Below, in pieces: positions 54,778-63,885 of a stretch of 64,000 nt of DNA (the stretch's first letter is position 1; each line of letters opens with the position of its first letter). The stretch lies in NCBI GenBank assembly GCA_964418585.1, contig CAYQMG010000049.1:1-64000 (forward strand). The letters run 5' to 3'. Origin of the DNA: JAJRTE01 sp964418585 (GTDB taxonomy: Bacteria; Myxococcota_A; UBA796; JAJRTE01). The notes under the pieces are model-generated. The model was not told where the DNA came from. It saw nothing but the letters and a program-made list of their open reading frames with translations, and ran no database searches. The position numbers and the translations under genes are program-made.

Positions 54778-56124
54778 ATGGCGGTGATGATCGAGCGATT
54801 CGGCAATCGAATGACAGCCTGGGCCCGGCGATGGATTCCGGACCCCTTCATTTTTGCCGTGGTGCTGACCGTTGTGGCGTTCGGGCTGGCCCTTGGGGCG
54901 ACCGACAGCACGGTGTGGCAGGCGTTGGACGGGTGGGGCAAGGGCTTTTGGGAACTGCTGGCGTTCGGCATGCAAATGTGCCTGGTGCTGGTGACCGGAC
55001 ACGCCCTGGCCTCGAGTGGGCCGGTCAAGCGCGGGATCGCGTGGTTGGCTGCGTTGCCGCGAACCGGTCCCGGGGCGGCGGCCCTCGTGGCGCTCGTGGC
55101 CGGGGTGAGCGGTTTGCTCAACTGGGGTCTCGGTCTGGTCGTCGGCGCCTTGCTAGCGCGCGAGACCGCAGTCCGTGGCGACGCTCGAGGCCTTCGCCTT
55201 CACTATCCACTTCTGGCCGCTGCGGGCTATGTGGGCCTTCTGGTGTGGCACGGCGGTCTGTCCGGCACGGTGCCCCTGGTCATTGCCACCCCGGGCCACT
55301 TCCTCGAAAACGCCATCGGCGTGATCCCCGTGTCCCGAACGCTCTTCTCACCCCTCAACGTCACCGTGGCCCTCGGCCTGCTCCTCGCCATCCCTCTCGT
55401 GTGCGCCGGCCTTCATCCTGGAGAAGGCATCCGGACCGCCGCTGATTTCGGGGTGTTCGGCGACGAGGGGCATGCGCCGGAAACCCTCGAGGAGCGATCC
55501 CCGGCCCGACGTATCGAGCGAAGCCGGGCCGTGTCACTCGGGGCCGGGCTGTTGGGTCTGGCCTATCTCGCGCGAACCATCTGGGTGGACGGATTCCATC
55601 CGAACCTCAACTTCGTGAACCTCGCCTTTCTCTCCCTGGGACTCTTGCTGCACCGGAGCCCGGCCACCTACCTCGCCGCAGTCGCAGAAGGCGCTCGAGC
55701 CTGCGCCGGCATCATCCTTCAGTTTCCCTTCTACGGCGGTATCATGGGCGTCATGAAGTACACCGGACTCATGACGGCCATGGCCGCCGCAGCCACCCAA
55801 CATGTGGGGCCCACCCTCTACCCCATCGTAACCTTCCTCTCCGCCGGTATCGTGAACCTCTTCGTCCCCTCTGGTGGAGGACAGTGGGCCGTCCAGGGAC
55901 CCATCGCAGTGGAGGCGGCGCGACTCCTCCACCTCTCCATCCCACGCACCGCCATGGCCGTGGCGTTCGGCGACGAGTGGACCAACATGCTTCAACCCTT
56001 CTGGGCACTCGCCCTCCTCGGTATCACGCGCCTCAGAGCCGGGGACATCATGGGCTATACCCTGGTCTTTCTCCTCTGCTCACTCCCAATCTACCTCCTC
56101 GCCCTCCTGGCGGTCCCGGTTTGA
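54778..56124 (+). CDS. atoE: AtoE-family short-chain fatty acid transporter
   Basis: Inner-membrane carrier for short-chain fatty acids such as acetoacetate or butyrate, 448 residues with about 11-12 hydrophobic spans. Family markers are WIPDPFIFAVVLTVVAFG near the N-terminus, the Gly-rich FYGGIMGVMKYTGL and FVPSGGGQWAVQGP. The family start resembles MIGRL..., so ATG 54787 (MIERFGNRM) is an alternative to ATG 54778. No ato-operon CoA-transferase genes are adjacent. Neighbouring genes encode secreted proteins, so regulation is not inferable. Confidence 0.92.
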   Translation: MAVMIERFGNRMTAWARRWIPDPFIFAVVLTVVAFGLALGATDSTVWQALDGWGKGFWELLAFGMQMCLVLVTGHALASSGPVKRGIAWLAALPRTGPGAAALVALVAGVSGLLNWGLGLVVGALLARETAVRGDARGLRLHYPLLAAAGYVGLLVWHGGLSGTVPLVIATPGHFLENAIGVIPVSRTLFSPLNVTVALGLLLAIPLVCAGLHPGEGIRTAADFGVFGDEGHAPETLEERSPARRIERSRAVSLGAGLLGLAYLARTIWVDGFHPNLNFVNLAFLSLGLLLHRSPATYLAAVAEGARACAGIILQFPFYGGIMGVMKYTGLMTAMAAAATQHVGPTLYPIVTFLSAGIVNLFVPSGGGQWAVQGPIAVEAARLLHLSIPRTAMAVAFGDEWTNMLQPFWALALLGITRLRAGDIMGYTLVFLLCSLPIYLLALLAVPV

Positions 56125-56184
56125 CACGCTGTTCCGAACCACCCTGCCCCGGGCACCGGGAACCAGAATCCTTCCACTCCGTCG

Positions 56185-56214
56185 TTGACGACCTCGTCCG
56201 GCGGGTGTTACGCT
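56185..56214 (+). promoter_or_regulatory. predicted promoter for the 1153-residue surface protein
   Basis: TTGACG (56185-56190), 18-bp spacer, TACGCT (56209-56214) within TGTTACGCT, which also gives an extended -10. It is 111 bp before the GTG start. Confidence 0.5.
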
Positions 56215-56324
56215 GACAGCCATCCGGTTCGAGCCAACGGTCTCCCGGGACGCCTGGGCACACGGCGCGTGCACGGCCGGAAACAACCGACACATGGAGC
56301 GGCGCGGAAAGAAAGGAGCGGTTC

Positions 56325-59300
56325 GTGAAACGCGAGAGAAAGGTGTGGTATGCTGGCTCGCTGGCTGTCTGGATGGTCGTGCCTGTTTGGGCGGCGTTGG
56401 GCGGTGAGGAAGTGGTCTTCGAGTTCGACGACCCGGCAGGATACACGCTCTCCGATCCGGACACCCTCGAGGTGGTGGATGGTCTGGTACGGCTGACCAC
56501 CCAGGTTCCAGTGGGAGATGGTCGAGACGGTCCGCTCTCCGTGAGCGGGACCCAGGACCTGAGCGATACCGGCCTGGCCCCTTCCTGGAACGTGGTCGCC
56601 CTGTCCGAGGACGCCGATGGGAGAGCCACGGCCACGGTGACCAACCCGGACTCCCTCTCCGGCCTGGCCGTGGGCGATGAGGTGCTCCTCATCGAACTCC
56701 AGGGAACCGCCGACAACCACGATCGAACCGGCAACCACGAATTTCTCCACGTGGCCGCTCTGGCCGAACCCGTGGTGACCTTCGAAACCGCACTCACCCG
56801 GACCTACGGGGAAGGAAACAACGAAGGACTGGGGACCGTCGATGGCTCTCACCGGGTGATGTTGCTCCGGGTCCCCCAGTTCACCGATGTCACCATCGAG
56901 GACAACGGCATTCTCACCGCCCCGGCCTGGAACGGAAGCAAGGGCGGTGTCCTCGCCTTTCGCGTGAGTGGCACCCTGACCACCGAGGGAACGGGACGTA
57001 TCGACATGAGCGGCCGGGGCTACCGCGGCGGCTCTGACGGCCGCGGTGACGACGAATACGGGCAATGCGGCGAAGGGATCACCGGCCTGGGCAGCAAGCC
57101 TCCTGACAACCGGGAGGTGAACGGAGCAGACTACTTGACCTGGCCGGACGACGGAAGCAACGGCGGCGCCGGCGGTTCCGGTGTGTCCCATGGCGCGGTC
57201 GAAGGGGGCGGCGGCAGCTACGGCACTGAAGGAACGCCCGGATACGCGGGGGTCACGTCCACGTACCCCGGGGATCGTGCCTACCCCGGCCACGTGGTGG
57301 GCGACGCAGACCTGACCCGACTCATTTTCGGCGGCGGGGGGGGCGGGGCAGGCGACGCGGACAACGGAAACCCACACGCAGACGGGGGCGCAGGGGGAGG
57401 CATCGTCTACGTCGCGGCTGCCACCGTGTCTGCCCTGAACGTCACCAATCAGGGTTTCCTGGGCATGATGGGCAACTTCGGTACCGACTGTGGCTACGGG
57501 GTGGGCGGGTCCGGAGCCGGCGGCGCCATCCACCTGGTCGCAGGGACCGCCGACAACCTGAACCTGGACGCCACAGGTGGCCCGGCCCAGACCTATCCCG
57601 GGTGTGCCAGCTACGGCCAGAACCAGGGAGGAGGAGGCGGCCTGGGCCGTATCCGGATCGACGCCCAGACCATCAACGACTTTGCCGTCGGCACCACCGA
57701 GGCGGAAGAAGCCGCAAACGCGGCGGCTGAACCGGACCCGGGGGCCCTCAATCCCGGCACGGGCGCCTACTCGCGAAGCCGACCGTTCGTCACCAATGCA
57801 CAGCCGCTCGAGCCCTCCATCCTGGGCGCCTGGTCGGGATTCTCCACCATTCCAGGGGCATCCAACCTGGGCACCTTCGGCGTGCAGCTCTCGGACGACG
57901 GCGGCGCCACCTGGTACTACTGGGACGGTACCGCCTGGCAGGTCGCCACCGCCACCGACGGAACCGAAACCTGCTCCCCCGAGGACGCCGACGCACACAT
58001 CGCCGACCTCCAGGGCACCAGCCTCTCGTTCCGAGTCTACCTCGAGAGCGACGGGACACAGCCTGTTGAACTGGACGCGGTCATCATTTCTTACGACGTC
58101 GATCCCTACTACCTGGATCAGGACGGGGACGGGTTCAGTCCGGCTCAGGGCGACTGCGACGACAACGACCCCACGTTCAACCCGGGCGCTTCCGAGGATC
58201 CGGGCCAGACGGGATTCGGGGATGGATTCGACAACGACTGCGACGGCGCAGTGGACGAGGGCACCTTGCGATACGACGACGACGAGGACGGCTTTTCCGA
58301 GGTCGACGGCGACTGCGACGACAACGACCCGGACATTCATCCCGGCATGCCCGAGACCTGTGGGGATGGCCTGGACCAGGACTGTGACGGCTCGGACCTG
58401 GATTGCGGCGACCTCGATAAGGACGGGGACGGGGTCTCCCCCAACGACGGCGATTGCGACGACAGCGACCCTTCTCGTGCGCCCGGCCTCGAGGATATCC
58501 CTTACGACGGCGTGGATCAGGATTGCGATGGCCGGGACCTCACCGATGTGGACGGCGACGGCTTCGACGGCGGCCCCTCCGGCGACGACTGCGACGACAA
58601 TGCGGCCGACATCCACCCTGATGCAGACGAAGTCTGCAACAACATCGACGACAACTGCAACGGTACTGCAGACGAAGGTGTGATCACCACCTGGTACCTC
58701 GACCGCGACCAGGACGGAACCGGGGACTCCGATCAGCCCATCACCTCCTGCACACAACCGACGCCGGCCTACGTGGCCCAGGGCAACGACTGCAACGACT
58801 TCGACCCGGACATCCACCCCGGCGCTTCAGAAACCTGCAACAGCGTCGATGACGACTGCGATGGCGAGGTAGACGAGAACTTGACCCTCTATTCCTACTG
58901 CAACGACGCCGACAACGACGGACATGGGGACCCGAGCACAGGCTTCTCGAGCTGCCTGGCGACCGCGCCTGAAGGGGCTTCGAGCACCTGCGACGATTGC
59001 GACGACACCGTGGACACCGTGTTCCCCGGCGCACCAGAACTGTGTGACGGGCAGGACCAGGACTGCGACGGGGAAGTGGACGAAGACATCGCCACCCTCA
59101 CCTACTACCTCGACACCGACGGGGATGGTCATGGCACGAGCGACCAAACCGTTTCCACCTGCACGGACGCACCGGAAGGCTACGTATCCAACTTCGATGA
59201 CTGCGATGACAACAACAGTGACGTGTTCCCAGGCGCCCAGGAAACCCCCTATGATGGCCTGGACCAGGACTGCGATGGTCACGACCTGACTGACGTGGAC

Positions 59301-59786
59301 GGAGACGGGTTCGACGGAGGCACCAACGGTGACGATTGCGACGACAACGACCCGGACATCCATCCAGGAGCCCTCGAGATCTGTGACAATGGACTCGACG
59401 ACGATTGCGACGGCAGCGACGCGCCCTGTGCCACGCCGTTTCCCCCCACCCCGGAGCCCACGGTCACACCCGCGCCGACCTCCACCCCGGAACCGACCGG
59501 CGCGCCGGAATTGACTTCGACGCCACTTCCTCCCACGCCTACCCTCACCCCGGCGGTCACCCCGACGCCCGGCACACCCACCCCGGCCGATACCTTCGAG
59601 CCGGAAGAGGCCACTTCCCCGCCCCCCGTGAGCGGGGACACCGCCGACGGCTGCAACTGCACCACGACCGGACCGACACGGCCTCGAACGGGCGTCGCCC
59701 CCTGGTTCCTGCTCACCGCCTTCTCCATCCTGGTCAGGCGACGCCGCCCCACGCCCCGGCCGGGCTGTAACCGCAACGCAAACTGA
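56325..59786 (+). CDS. secreted Gly-rich MopE-repeat protein with MYXO-CTERM-like tail
   Basis: A 1153-residue exported protein starting at GTG 56325 (GGAGCGGTTC just upstream) with a signal peptide ending near VWAALGG. Residues about 30-200 contain strand-rich sequence; 225-460 are Gly-rich with many GG(A/G)GG runs and several Cys. After a module around YYWDGTAWQVAT come eight MopE-type repeats with DCDD/DCND cores (about 600-1030), each paired with a GxDxDCDG element. A Thr/Pro-rich spacer leads to a Cys-containing short motif (GCNCTTTG), a hydrophobic helix (WFLLTAFSILV) and an Arg run: the MYXO-CTERM tripartite pattern that marks substrates for myxosortase-type sorting to the cell surface. 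Probably a cell-surface metal-binding adhesin or matrix protein. Confidence 0.88.
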   Translation: MKRERKVWYAGSLAVWMVVPVWAALGGEEVVFEFDDPAGYTLSDPDTLEVVDGLVRLTTQVPVGDGRDGPLSVSGTQDLSDTGLAPSWNVVALSEDADGRATATVTNPDSLSGLAVGDEVLLIELQGTADNHDRTGNHEFLHVAALAEPVVTFETALTRTYGEGNNEGLGTVDGSHRVMLLRVPQFTDVTIEDNGILTAPAWNGSKGGVLAFRVSGTLTTEGTGRIDMSGRGYRGGSDGRGDDEYGQCGEGITGLGSKPPDNREVNGADYLTWPDDGSNGGAGGSGVSHGAVEGGGGSYGTEGTPGYAGVTSTYPGDRAYPGHVVGDADLTRLIFGGGGGGAGDADNGNPHADGGAGGGIVYVAAATVSALNVTNQGFLGMMGNFGTDCGYGVGGSGAGGAIHLVAGTADNLNLDATGGPAQTYPGCASYGQNQGGGGGLGRIRIDAQTINDFAVGTTEAEEAANAAAEPDPGALNPGTGAYSRSRPFVTNAQPLEPSILGAWSGFSTIPGASNLGTFGVQLSDDGGATWYYWDGTAWQVATATDGTETCSPEDADAHIADLQGTSLSFRVYLESDGTQPVELDAVIISYDVDPYYLDQDGDGFSPAQGDCDDNDPTFNPGASEDPGQTGFGDGFDNDCDGAVDEGTLRYDDDEDGFSEVDGDCDDNDPDIHPGMPETCGDGLDQDCDGSDLDCGDLDKDGDGVSPNDGDCDDSDPSRAPGLEDIPYDGVDQDCDGRDLTDVDGDGFDGGPSGDDCDDNAADIHPDADEVCNNIDDNCNGTADEGVITTWYLDRDQDGTGDSDQPITSCTQPTPAYVAQGNDCNDFDPDIHPGASETCNSVDDDCDGEVDENLTLYSYCNDADNDGHGDPSTGFSSCLATAPEGASSTCDDCDDTVDTVFPGAPELCDGQDQDCDGEVDEDIATLTYYLDTDGDGHGTSDQTVSTCTDAPEGYVSNFDDCDDNNSDVFPGAQETPYDGLDQDCDGHDLTDVDGDGFDGGTNGDDCDDNDPDIHPGALEICDNGLDDDCDGSDAPCATPFPPTPEPTVTPAPTSTPEPTGAPELTSTPLPPTPTLTPAVTPTPGTPTPADTFEPEEATSPPPVSGDTADGCNCTTTGPTRPRTGVAPWFLLTAFSILVRRRRPTPRPGCNRNAN

Positions 59787-60058
59787 CCAGGCTTCGGGGA
59801 CTCCGTTCCTGATGTCCTGCCCCAGAATCCTCGGTGGAGCCGACTTGCTACGCCCGTCTTCTCCTCCATGCTATCCTGAATACCAAACGTCGACCGTCCG
59901 GTGGCGGGAGGGGACGTCCGGTCTCAAAGACATGGATGGGACCACTCTGTCGCGCCGCCGGGCCGAGCAGGCAACCTGATCCCGGTTCCCGACCGGGCAT
60001 GGCCGGACCATCGAAGCGTCACCACATCGACACTTCCGGCCGGCGCGAAAGGAGTCTC

Positions 60059-60445
60059 ATGAGTACCCCACGCATTTTCTTCCTGTTCACCCTGTTGCCC
60101 ATTCTCGTCGTACTGGCCGGTGGCGCCGACTCCTGCGAGGAACCGTGCATCCCCGACCCCAATCCCACCGTGTCATACCGCCTCGACATCGTGCGGATCC
60201 TCGAGGACCATGGCTGCATCTACTGGTGCCATTACGATGGGAAGGCATCGGGCGGGATCAATTTGTCCAGCTACGAGGACACGATGGCCTCCCCAGGAGC
60301 GGTGGTCCCCTGCCATCCAGAATCCAGCCTCCTCTATACCGCGCTGCTCCCAGGCGGTGCCATGGAAGACAACGCAGCCGACATGACCTCGAACGAAGTG
60401 GGCCTCATCTGGGCCTGGATCAAGGAGGGCGCCAGCGACCTTTGA
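60059..60445 (+). CDS. small secreted cytochrome-like protein with CxxxCH motif
   Basis: A 128-residue protein with a signal sequence (about 5-24). The body matches the pattern of the small planctomycete-cytochrome-C-type domain: ILEDHGC...CH, GGINLSSYEDTM, PCHPESSLLYTALLPGG, AMEDN and EVGLIWAWIKEGA. In that family the heme site is CxxCH; here it is CIYWCH (C53, C57, H58), i.e. CxxxCH with one extra residue. It may bind heme unusually, or may have lost heme and kept the fold. AAAGGAG lies just before the ATG. Adjacent genes encode exported MopE-type proteins. Confidence 0.7.
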   Translation: MSTPRIFFLFTLLPILVVLAGGADSCEEPCIPDPNPTVSYRLDIVRILEDHGCIYWCHYDGKASGGINLSSYEDTMASPGAVVPCHPESSLLYTALLPGGAMEDNAADMTSNEVGLIWAWIKEGASDL

Positions 60446-60540
60446 CCGTCTTCCAATTCCCATCCCGCTGAACAATCCGACCCACATCTGCTCGATCGTC
60501 CTCCTGCTTCCTGTCTCGAGCAGCCTCCAACCCGTTCCCG

Positions 60541-60549
60541 TGTTACACT
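60541..60549 (+). promoter_or_regulatory. extended -10 element before the 60591 gene
   Basis: TGT plus TACACT (60544-60549), 42 bp ahead of the start. No convincing -35. Same string as at 30698-30706. Confidence 0.4.
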
Positions 60550-60590
60550 GAAGCAGACAGCCCTTACAACGACGCGCAGGAGGTAACCCC

Positions 60591-62690
60591 ATGTCCACGC
60601 TCAAACCTGTTCTCGGTTTGCTCCCTCTGCTGTTCCTGGGCGGAACCACGGCTGCCGCACCCGGTCAGGCCCCTACCAGCCCCCCACTCCCTGCTCGAGC
60701 CCCGGTTCATCTCGCAGCGCTCGAGGTCCCCGAGGACTTCGAGCCGCCCTGGTGCCGAAACTGGTATCCCGATTGCGACAGCGATGGATTTGGGGACGCA
60801 ACCTCGCCCCTCTACTCATGTCAGAACCCCAACTTGACCGACGACACCGCGGCTTGCCACTACCGCCGAAACGGTCTGGACTGCAACGACCACGATACTG
60901 CGATCAACCCCAAGGTCGTGGAAGACATCTCCGGCATACACGACGGGGTGGACAACGACTGCGACGGCGTGGTGGACATCGATTGCGACGGAACCTCGGC
61001 GACCGCCGTACCCTGGATCCTCCTCGAGACCCCCGAACGCGGGCTGTTCAGTTCCGACCCCACTGTCCACGTCTCCGGTGTGGCCTATCCGCCCAACGAC
61101 GGCGTCCCCCTGGTCGGCGTGACCGCGGGCGGCGTGGAGGCCACGCTCACCCCTTGCAGCCGGGACGGCGGGGTCTGGTTCGAGGCGGACGTACCCCTGG
61201 AAACCGGCCTCGACACCATCGAGGTGGAAGCAGTGGATGAACTCGGCCGCGCAGACCGGGCGCTCACTTCTTACGCCCACTCCGACGCCTTCCTCAACCT
61301 GCATACAGGCAACCCGGTCACCGGCGCTCTGACCACGCTGCTCAACCAGGGAACCTGGGATATCCTCGGGGACTACCTCGAGTCCCTGGTGTCGGCCGAC
61401 GAACTCCAGTCCGAACTGCTGGCCTCCAATCCTCTCCTGTCCGAGTCCGGGTCCGACGACTGCATCGAGGAATACTGGATCACCGCCAACGCCACCGGGT
61501 ACAGCCACGACGATGTAGAGGTGAGCTTCGTCGTCCATCCCGGGTACATTGCCACCACCGCACGGCTCGTCCACCCCCAGATGTGGGCCTCCGGGACCGG
61601 CTACTACGATCTCGAGTGGTACTGCGGCGGCTGGGACGACACCATCGGGCTCACCGGCTACATGGCCTTCTCCGAAGTGGTCGCCACCGCCAACGCCTGG
61701 CTCTCCCTGGACGACGCAGGAACCATCCAGGTCTCCTTCACCGATGTCTACGTGGACGCGCGCGGGGCCACCGTGGACGTGGATGCGGACGACTGGTTCT
61801 ATGACTGGCTCATCGACCTGTTCGAGTCCGACATGGAGGACGAACTGGAGAGCTTCATCGAGGACGAACTGGCCAGCTATGTGGCCAATGACCTGGCGCC
61901 CGATCTCGAGGAGGAACTCAACAGTCTCGACATGAGCTACGACGTGGACGTGGAGGGCGTTCCCTACGGCGTCTCCTTCGACTATGATACCCTGGATCTG
62001 GTCGAGGGCTCCATGCTCCTGGGATTCCGCATGGGCATGACCTACGAACCGGCTCCGGACGCCCCCGAGAATCCCGGCGCCGTGACCTTCCCCTCCAACT
62101 ACTCGCTCGATACTTCCCCAACATTCGGCCTCGAGGTGGGGGTCGACTTCTTCAATGCCGCCCTCCACGCCCTGTGGGAAGGGGGCAATCTCTCCGTGGA
62201 CAGCGAACTCTGGACCGACCCCCCGATCCACGGCCTGGCCACCCCGCTCCTGCCCCCGGTGATCGAACCCAGCGAGGCCGGATACTTGCTCGAACTCTCC
62301 CTCGGGGACGTGATCGTCGCACTCGCCATCACCCCTCCCGAAGGTGACCCCATCCTCCTCGACGTGGCCCTCTCGGCTCGAGTCCAACTCGACATGGAAC
62401 CCATCGTCCAGGATGGAATGATCGGATTCGACATCGTGTTCGCTCCGGTCGTGGTCTCCTACGACCCGCTCGGAGACATCCCCATTCCCGCCGAATTCGT
62501 CGAGTCCGCCGAAAGCGCCATGGCTGCCCTCGCCGATGAAATCCTGGCCGAACTCGAGGTCTACCTCGAGGAGATGCAGATCAGCTACCTCGACCTCCCC
62601 CTCGACATCACCGACCTCAGCATCGACCCGGATCCATCCAACCCCGCGGTCATCTCCCTCGCAGGCACAGCCGTCTACGTGGGACCCTGA
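60591..62690 (+). CDS. secreted acidic protein with MopE-type motif
   Basis: A 699-residue exported protein, very acidic (Asp/Glu-rich). A signal peptide ends near TTAAAPG. The N-terminal part includes YPDCDSDGFGD, LDCNDHDTAINP and GVDNDCDG, one full MopE-type unit; then an Ig-like segment (SDPTVHVSGVAYPPNDGVPL, WFEADVPLETGLDTIEVEAVD). The remaining ~450 residues are unrecognised, with alternating amphipathic strands and a highly acidic stretch (about 398-445, FESDMEDELESFIEDELASY), and could be a lipid- or ligand-binding beta-rich fold. A strong AGGAGG precedes the ATG by seven bases. No MYXO-CTERM tail. Confidence 0.75.
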   Translation: MSTLKPVLGLLPLLFLGGTTAAAPGQAPTSPPLPARAPVHLAALEVPEDFEPPWCRNWYPDCDSDGFGDATSPLYSCQNPNLTDDTAACHYRRNGLDCNDHDTAINPKVVEDISGIHDGVDNDCDGVVDIDCDGTSATAVPWILLETPERGLFSSDPTVHVSGVAYPPNDGVPLVGVTAGGVEATLTPCSRDGGVWFEADVPLETGLDTIEVEAVDELGRADRALTSYAHSDAFLNLHTGNPVTGALTTLLNQGTWDILGDYLESLVSADELQSELLASNPLLSESGSDDCIEEYWITANATGYSHDDVEVSFVVHPGYIATTARLVHPQMWASGTGYYDLEWYCGGWDDTIGLTGYMAFSEVVATANAWLSLDDAGTIQVSFTDVYVDARGATVDVDADDWFYDWLIDLFESDMEDELESFIEDELASYVANDLAPDLEEELNSLDMSYDVDVEGVPYGVSFDYDTLDLVEGSMLLGFRMGMTYEPAPDAPENPGAVTFPSNYSLDTSPTFGLEVGVDFFNAALHALWEGGNLSVDSELWTDPPIHGLATPLLPPVIEPSEAGYLLELSLGDVIVALAITPPEGDPILLDVALSARVQLDMEPIVQDGMIGFDIVFAPVVVSYDPLGDIPIPAEFVESAESAMAALADEILAELEVYLEEMQISYLDLPLDITDLSIDPDPSNPAVISLAGTAVYVGP

Positions 62691-62808
62691 TCCGTCACGG
62701 AAACATTCGCCCGAAGCGCCGCCACACCGGTGAGGTCGCCCTCTCGACACGGTTGCCGCGCTTCAGCCGCACGCTTCCAAACGTCAACCCCTCGAGCAGG
62801 AGGATTCC

Positions 62809-63309
62809 ATGCTGGCTACACCCATCCCTCTCACCGCATGCGTCGGACGCCTCATGACTTCCGAAACCATCGTGGGCTTCACCGACTGCGACATGTACGG
62901 CCACGTGACCACCGCCAAGTACCTCGAGATGGCCATCGATCACCGATTTCGGGCCGTCTCCCAGCAACTCGGCATCGACTTCGGCGCCTTCGCATCTCAG
63001 GAAAAGGTCATCCTGGTCAATCGCAAGGTCACCATGCGGTTCCTGGTCGCGGCAAAGCTCCACGACCCCATCCGCATTCAACTCTGGATCGACCGTATGA
63101 AAGGGTTCCGGTCCGAGATCGAAGTCCGCATGCGCCACGCGGTCACCGGAACGCCCCTTTGCGACATCCGCATCGACTCCGTGAGCGTCCACGTCGACGA
63201 CCGCGTACCCGTCCCGCTCCCAGCCACCTACCTCCCGGCCAACGGCGCAGACCCTCGTCAACTCCCATGGGCGCCTGGACATCCGCGCCAACACACCTCC
63301 ACGGAATAG
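62809..63309 (+). CDS. 4HBT-type hotdog thioesterase
   Basis: Predicted cytoplasmic acyl-CoA thioesterase, 166 residues. The 4-hydroxybenzoyl-CoA-thioesterase signature is seen in VGFTDCDMYGHVTTAKYLEM (D-x-x-GHV-x5-Y type) with the helix DHRFRAVSQQLG, and the strand pair KVTMRFLVAAKLHDPIRIQLW. Members work as tetramers on acyl-CoA or related thioesters; the substrate is unknown. AGGAGG precedes ATG 62809; an internal ATG (residue 16) would also leave the domain intact. Convergent with the DUF3501 gene, 15 bp apart. Confidence 0.85.
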   Translation: MLATPIPLTACVGRLMTSETIVGFTDCDMYGHVTTAKYLEMAIDHRFRAVSQQLGIDFGAFASQEKVILVNRKVTMRFLVAAKLHDPIRIQLWIDRMKGFRSEIEVRMRHAVTGTPLCDIRIDSVSVHVDDRVPVPLPATYLPANGADPRQLPWAPGHPRQHTSTE

Positions 63310-63324
63310 CCATCCACCTCCCCC

Positions 63325-63885
63325 CTATCCTGCAGACGCCAGATCCTCCCGAAGCGCTTCCCGCTGCTCCGCTGTCAGCAGCGCCTCGCACTGGACCCCT
63401 GGAAAGTCCGACCCCAGCGCCACCGGCACCTCCCCGCGGGTGTCGAACTTCAGGAATTGCACCGAGGAAAGACGTTCCTCCCCCACTTGCCTCGAGTCAT
63501 ACGTGGGCCGAACCCGTGTCCCATCTTCCAGGCGCGCGTAGAGGTGTTCGACCAACGGCAACCACTCCCTGAGCCGCTGCTCCCGTTCTTTCTCGTCCAC
63601 AACCTCGATCAGCAGGGTGCACCCCAGTTCACCAGGGCCGCCCAACAACTCGTTGTAGGTCTCCAATTCGTGAACGATGTCCGCCTCCTTCACCATGCGC
63701 TCGGCACGCACCATCTCCAGGATCTGATAGCGCACCGTCTCGTGATTCTCGAATAAAAATGTGAGGTACTCCCCCACATGAATCCGCCGGGCCGCCTTGG
63801 CCCGCATGGCACTCGCCCGGATCTCGTCCCGTTGCTCCTCATAGGTCACGTAGTCAAGAATTTCCTCTCTTCGCACCGCGCTCAT
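63325..63885 (-). CDS. DUF3501 family protein
   Basis: A 186-residue cytoplasmic protein of the DUF3501 family (function unknown). The family blocks LTFLFENHETVRYQILEMVRAERM and YNELLGGPGELGCTLLIEV are well conserved. In many proteobacteria such genes sit beside rubrerythrin and an Fe-S oxidoreductase, which hints at oxidative-stress or respiratory roles; the next gene upstream would lie beyond 64000, so that cannot be checked here. AGGAG lies seven bases before ATG 63885. The 115 bp to the window end show no gene. Confidence 0.88.
   Translation of the reverse strand: MSAVRREEILDYVTYEEQRDEIRASAMRAKAARRIHVGEYLTFLFENHETVRYQILEMVRAERMVKEADIVHELETYNELLGGPGELGCTLLIEVVDEKEREQRLREWLPLVEHLYARLEDGTRVRPTYDSRQVGEERLSSVQFLKFDTRGEVPVALGSDFPGVQCEALLTAEQREALREDLASAG

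Noticed and set aside
53701..55002. A 433-codon minus frame spanning the end of the beta-helix lipoprotein and the transporter start
   Set aside because: Crosses two real genes, lacks a start signal, and shows no domain.
56208..58817. An 869-codon Val/Gly-rich minus-strand frame antisense to the MYXO-CTERM-tailed protein
   Set aside because: The sequence is the reverse reading of repetitive Asp/Gly-rich codons; no start signal and no family. The plus frame has a signal peptide and MopE repeats.
52737..59430. The many near-identical GACTGCGACGACAAC strings as a possible CRISPR or satellite array
   Set aside because: They encode the DCDDN core of MopE-type protein repeats, are irregularly spaced and in frame; no unique spacers of constant length.
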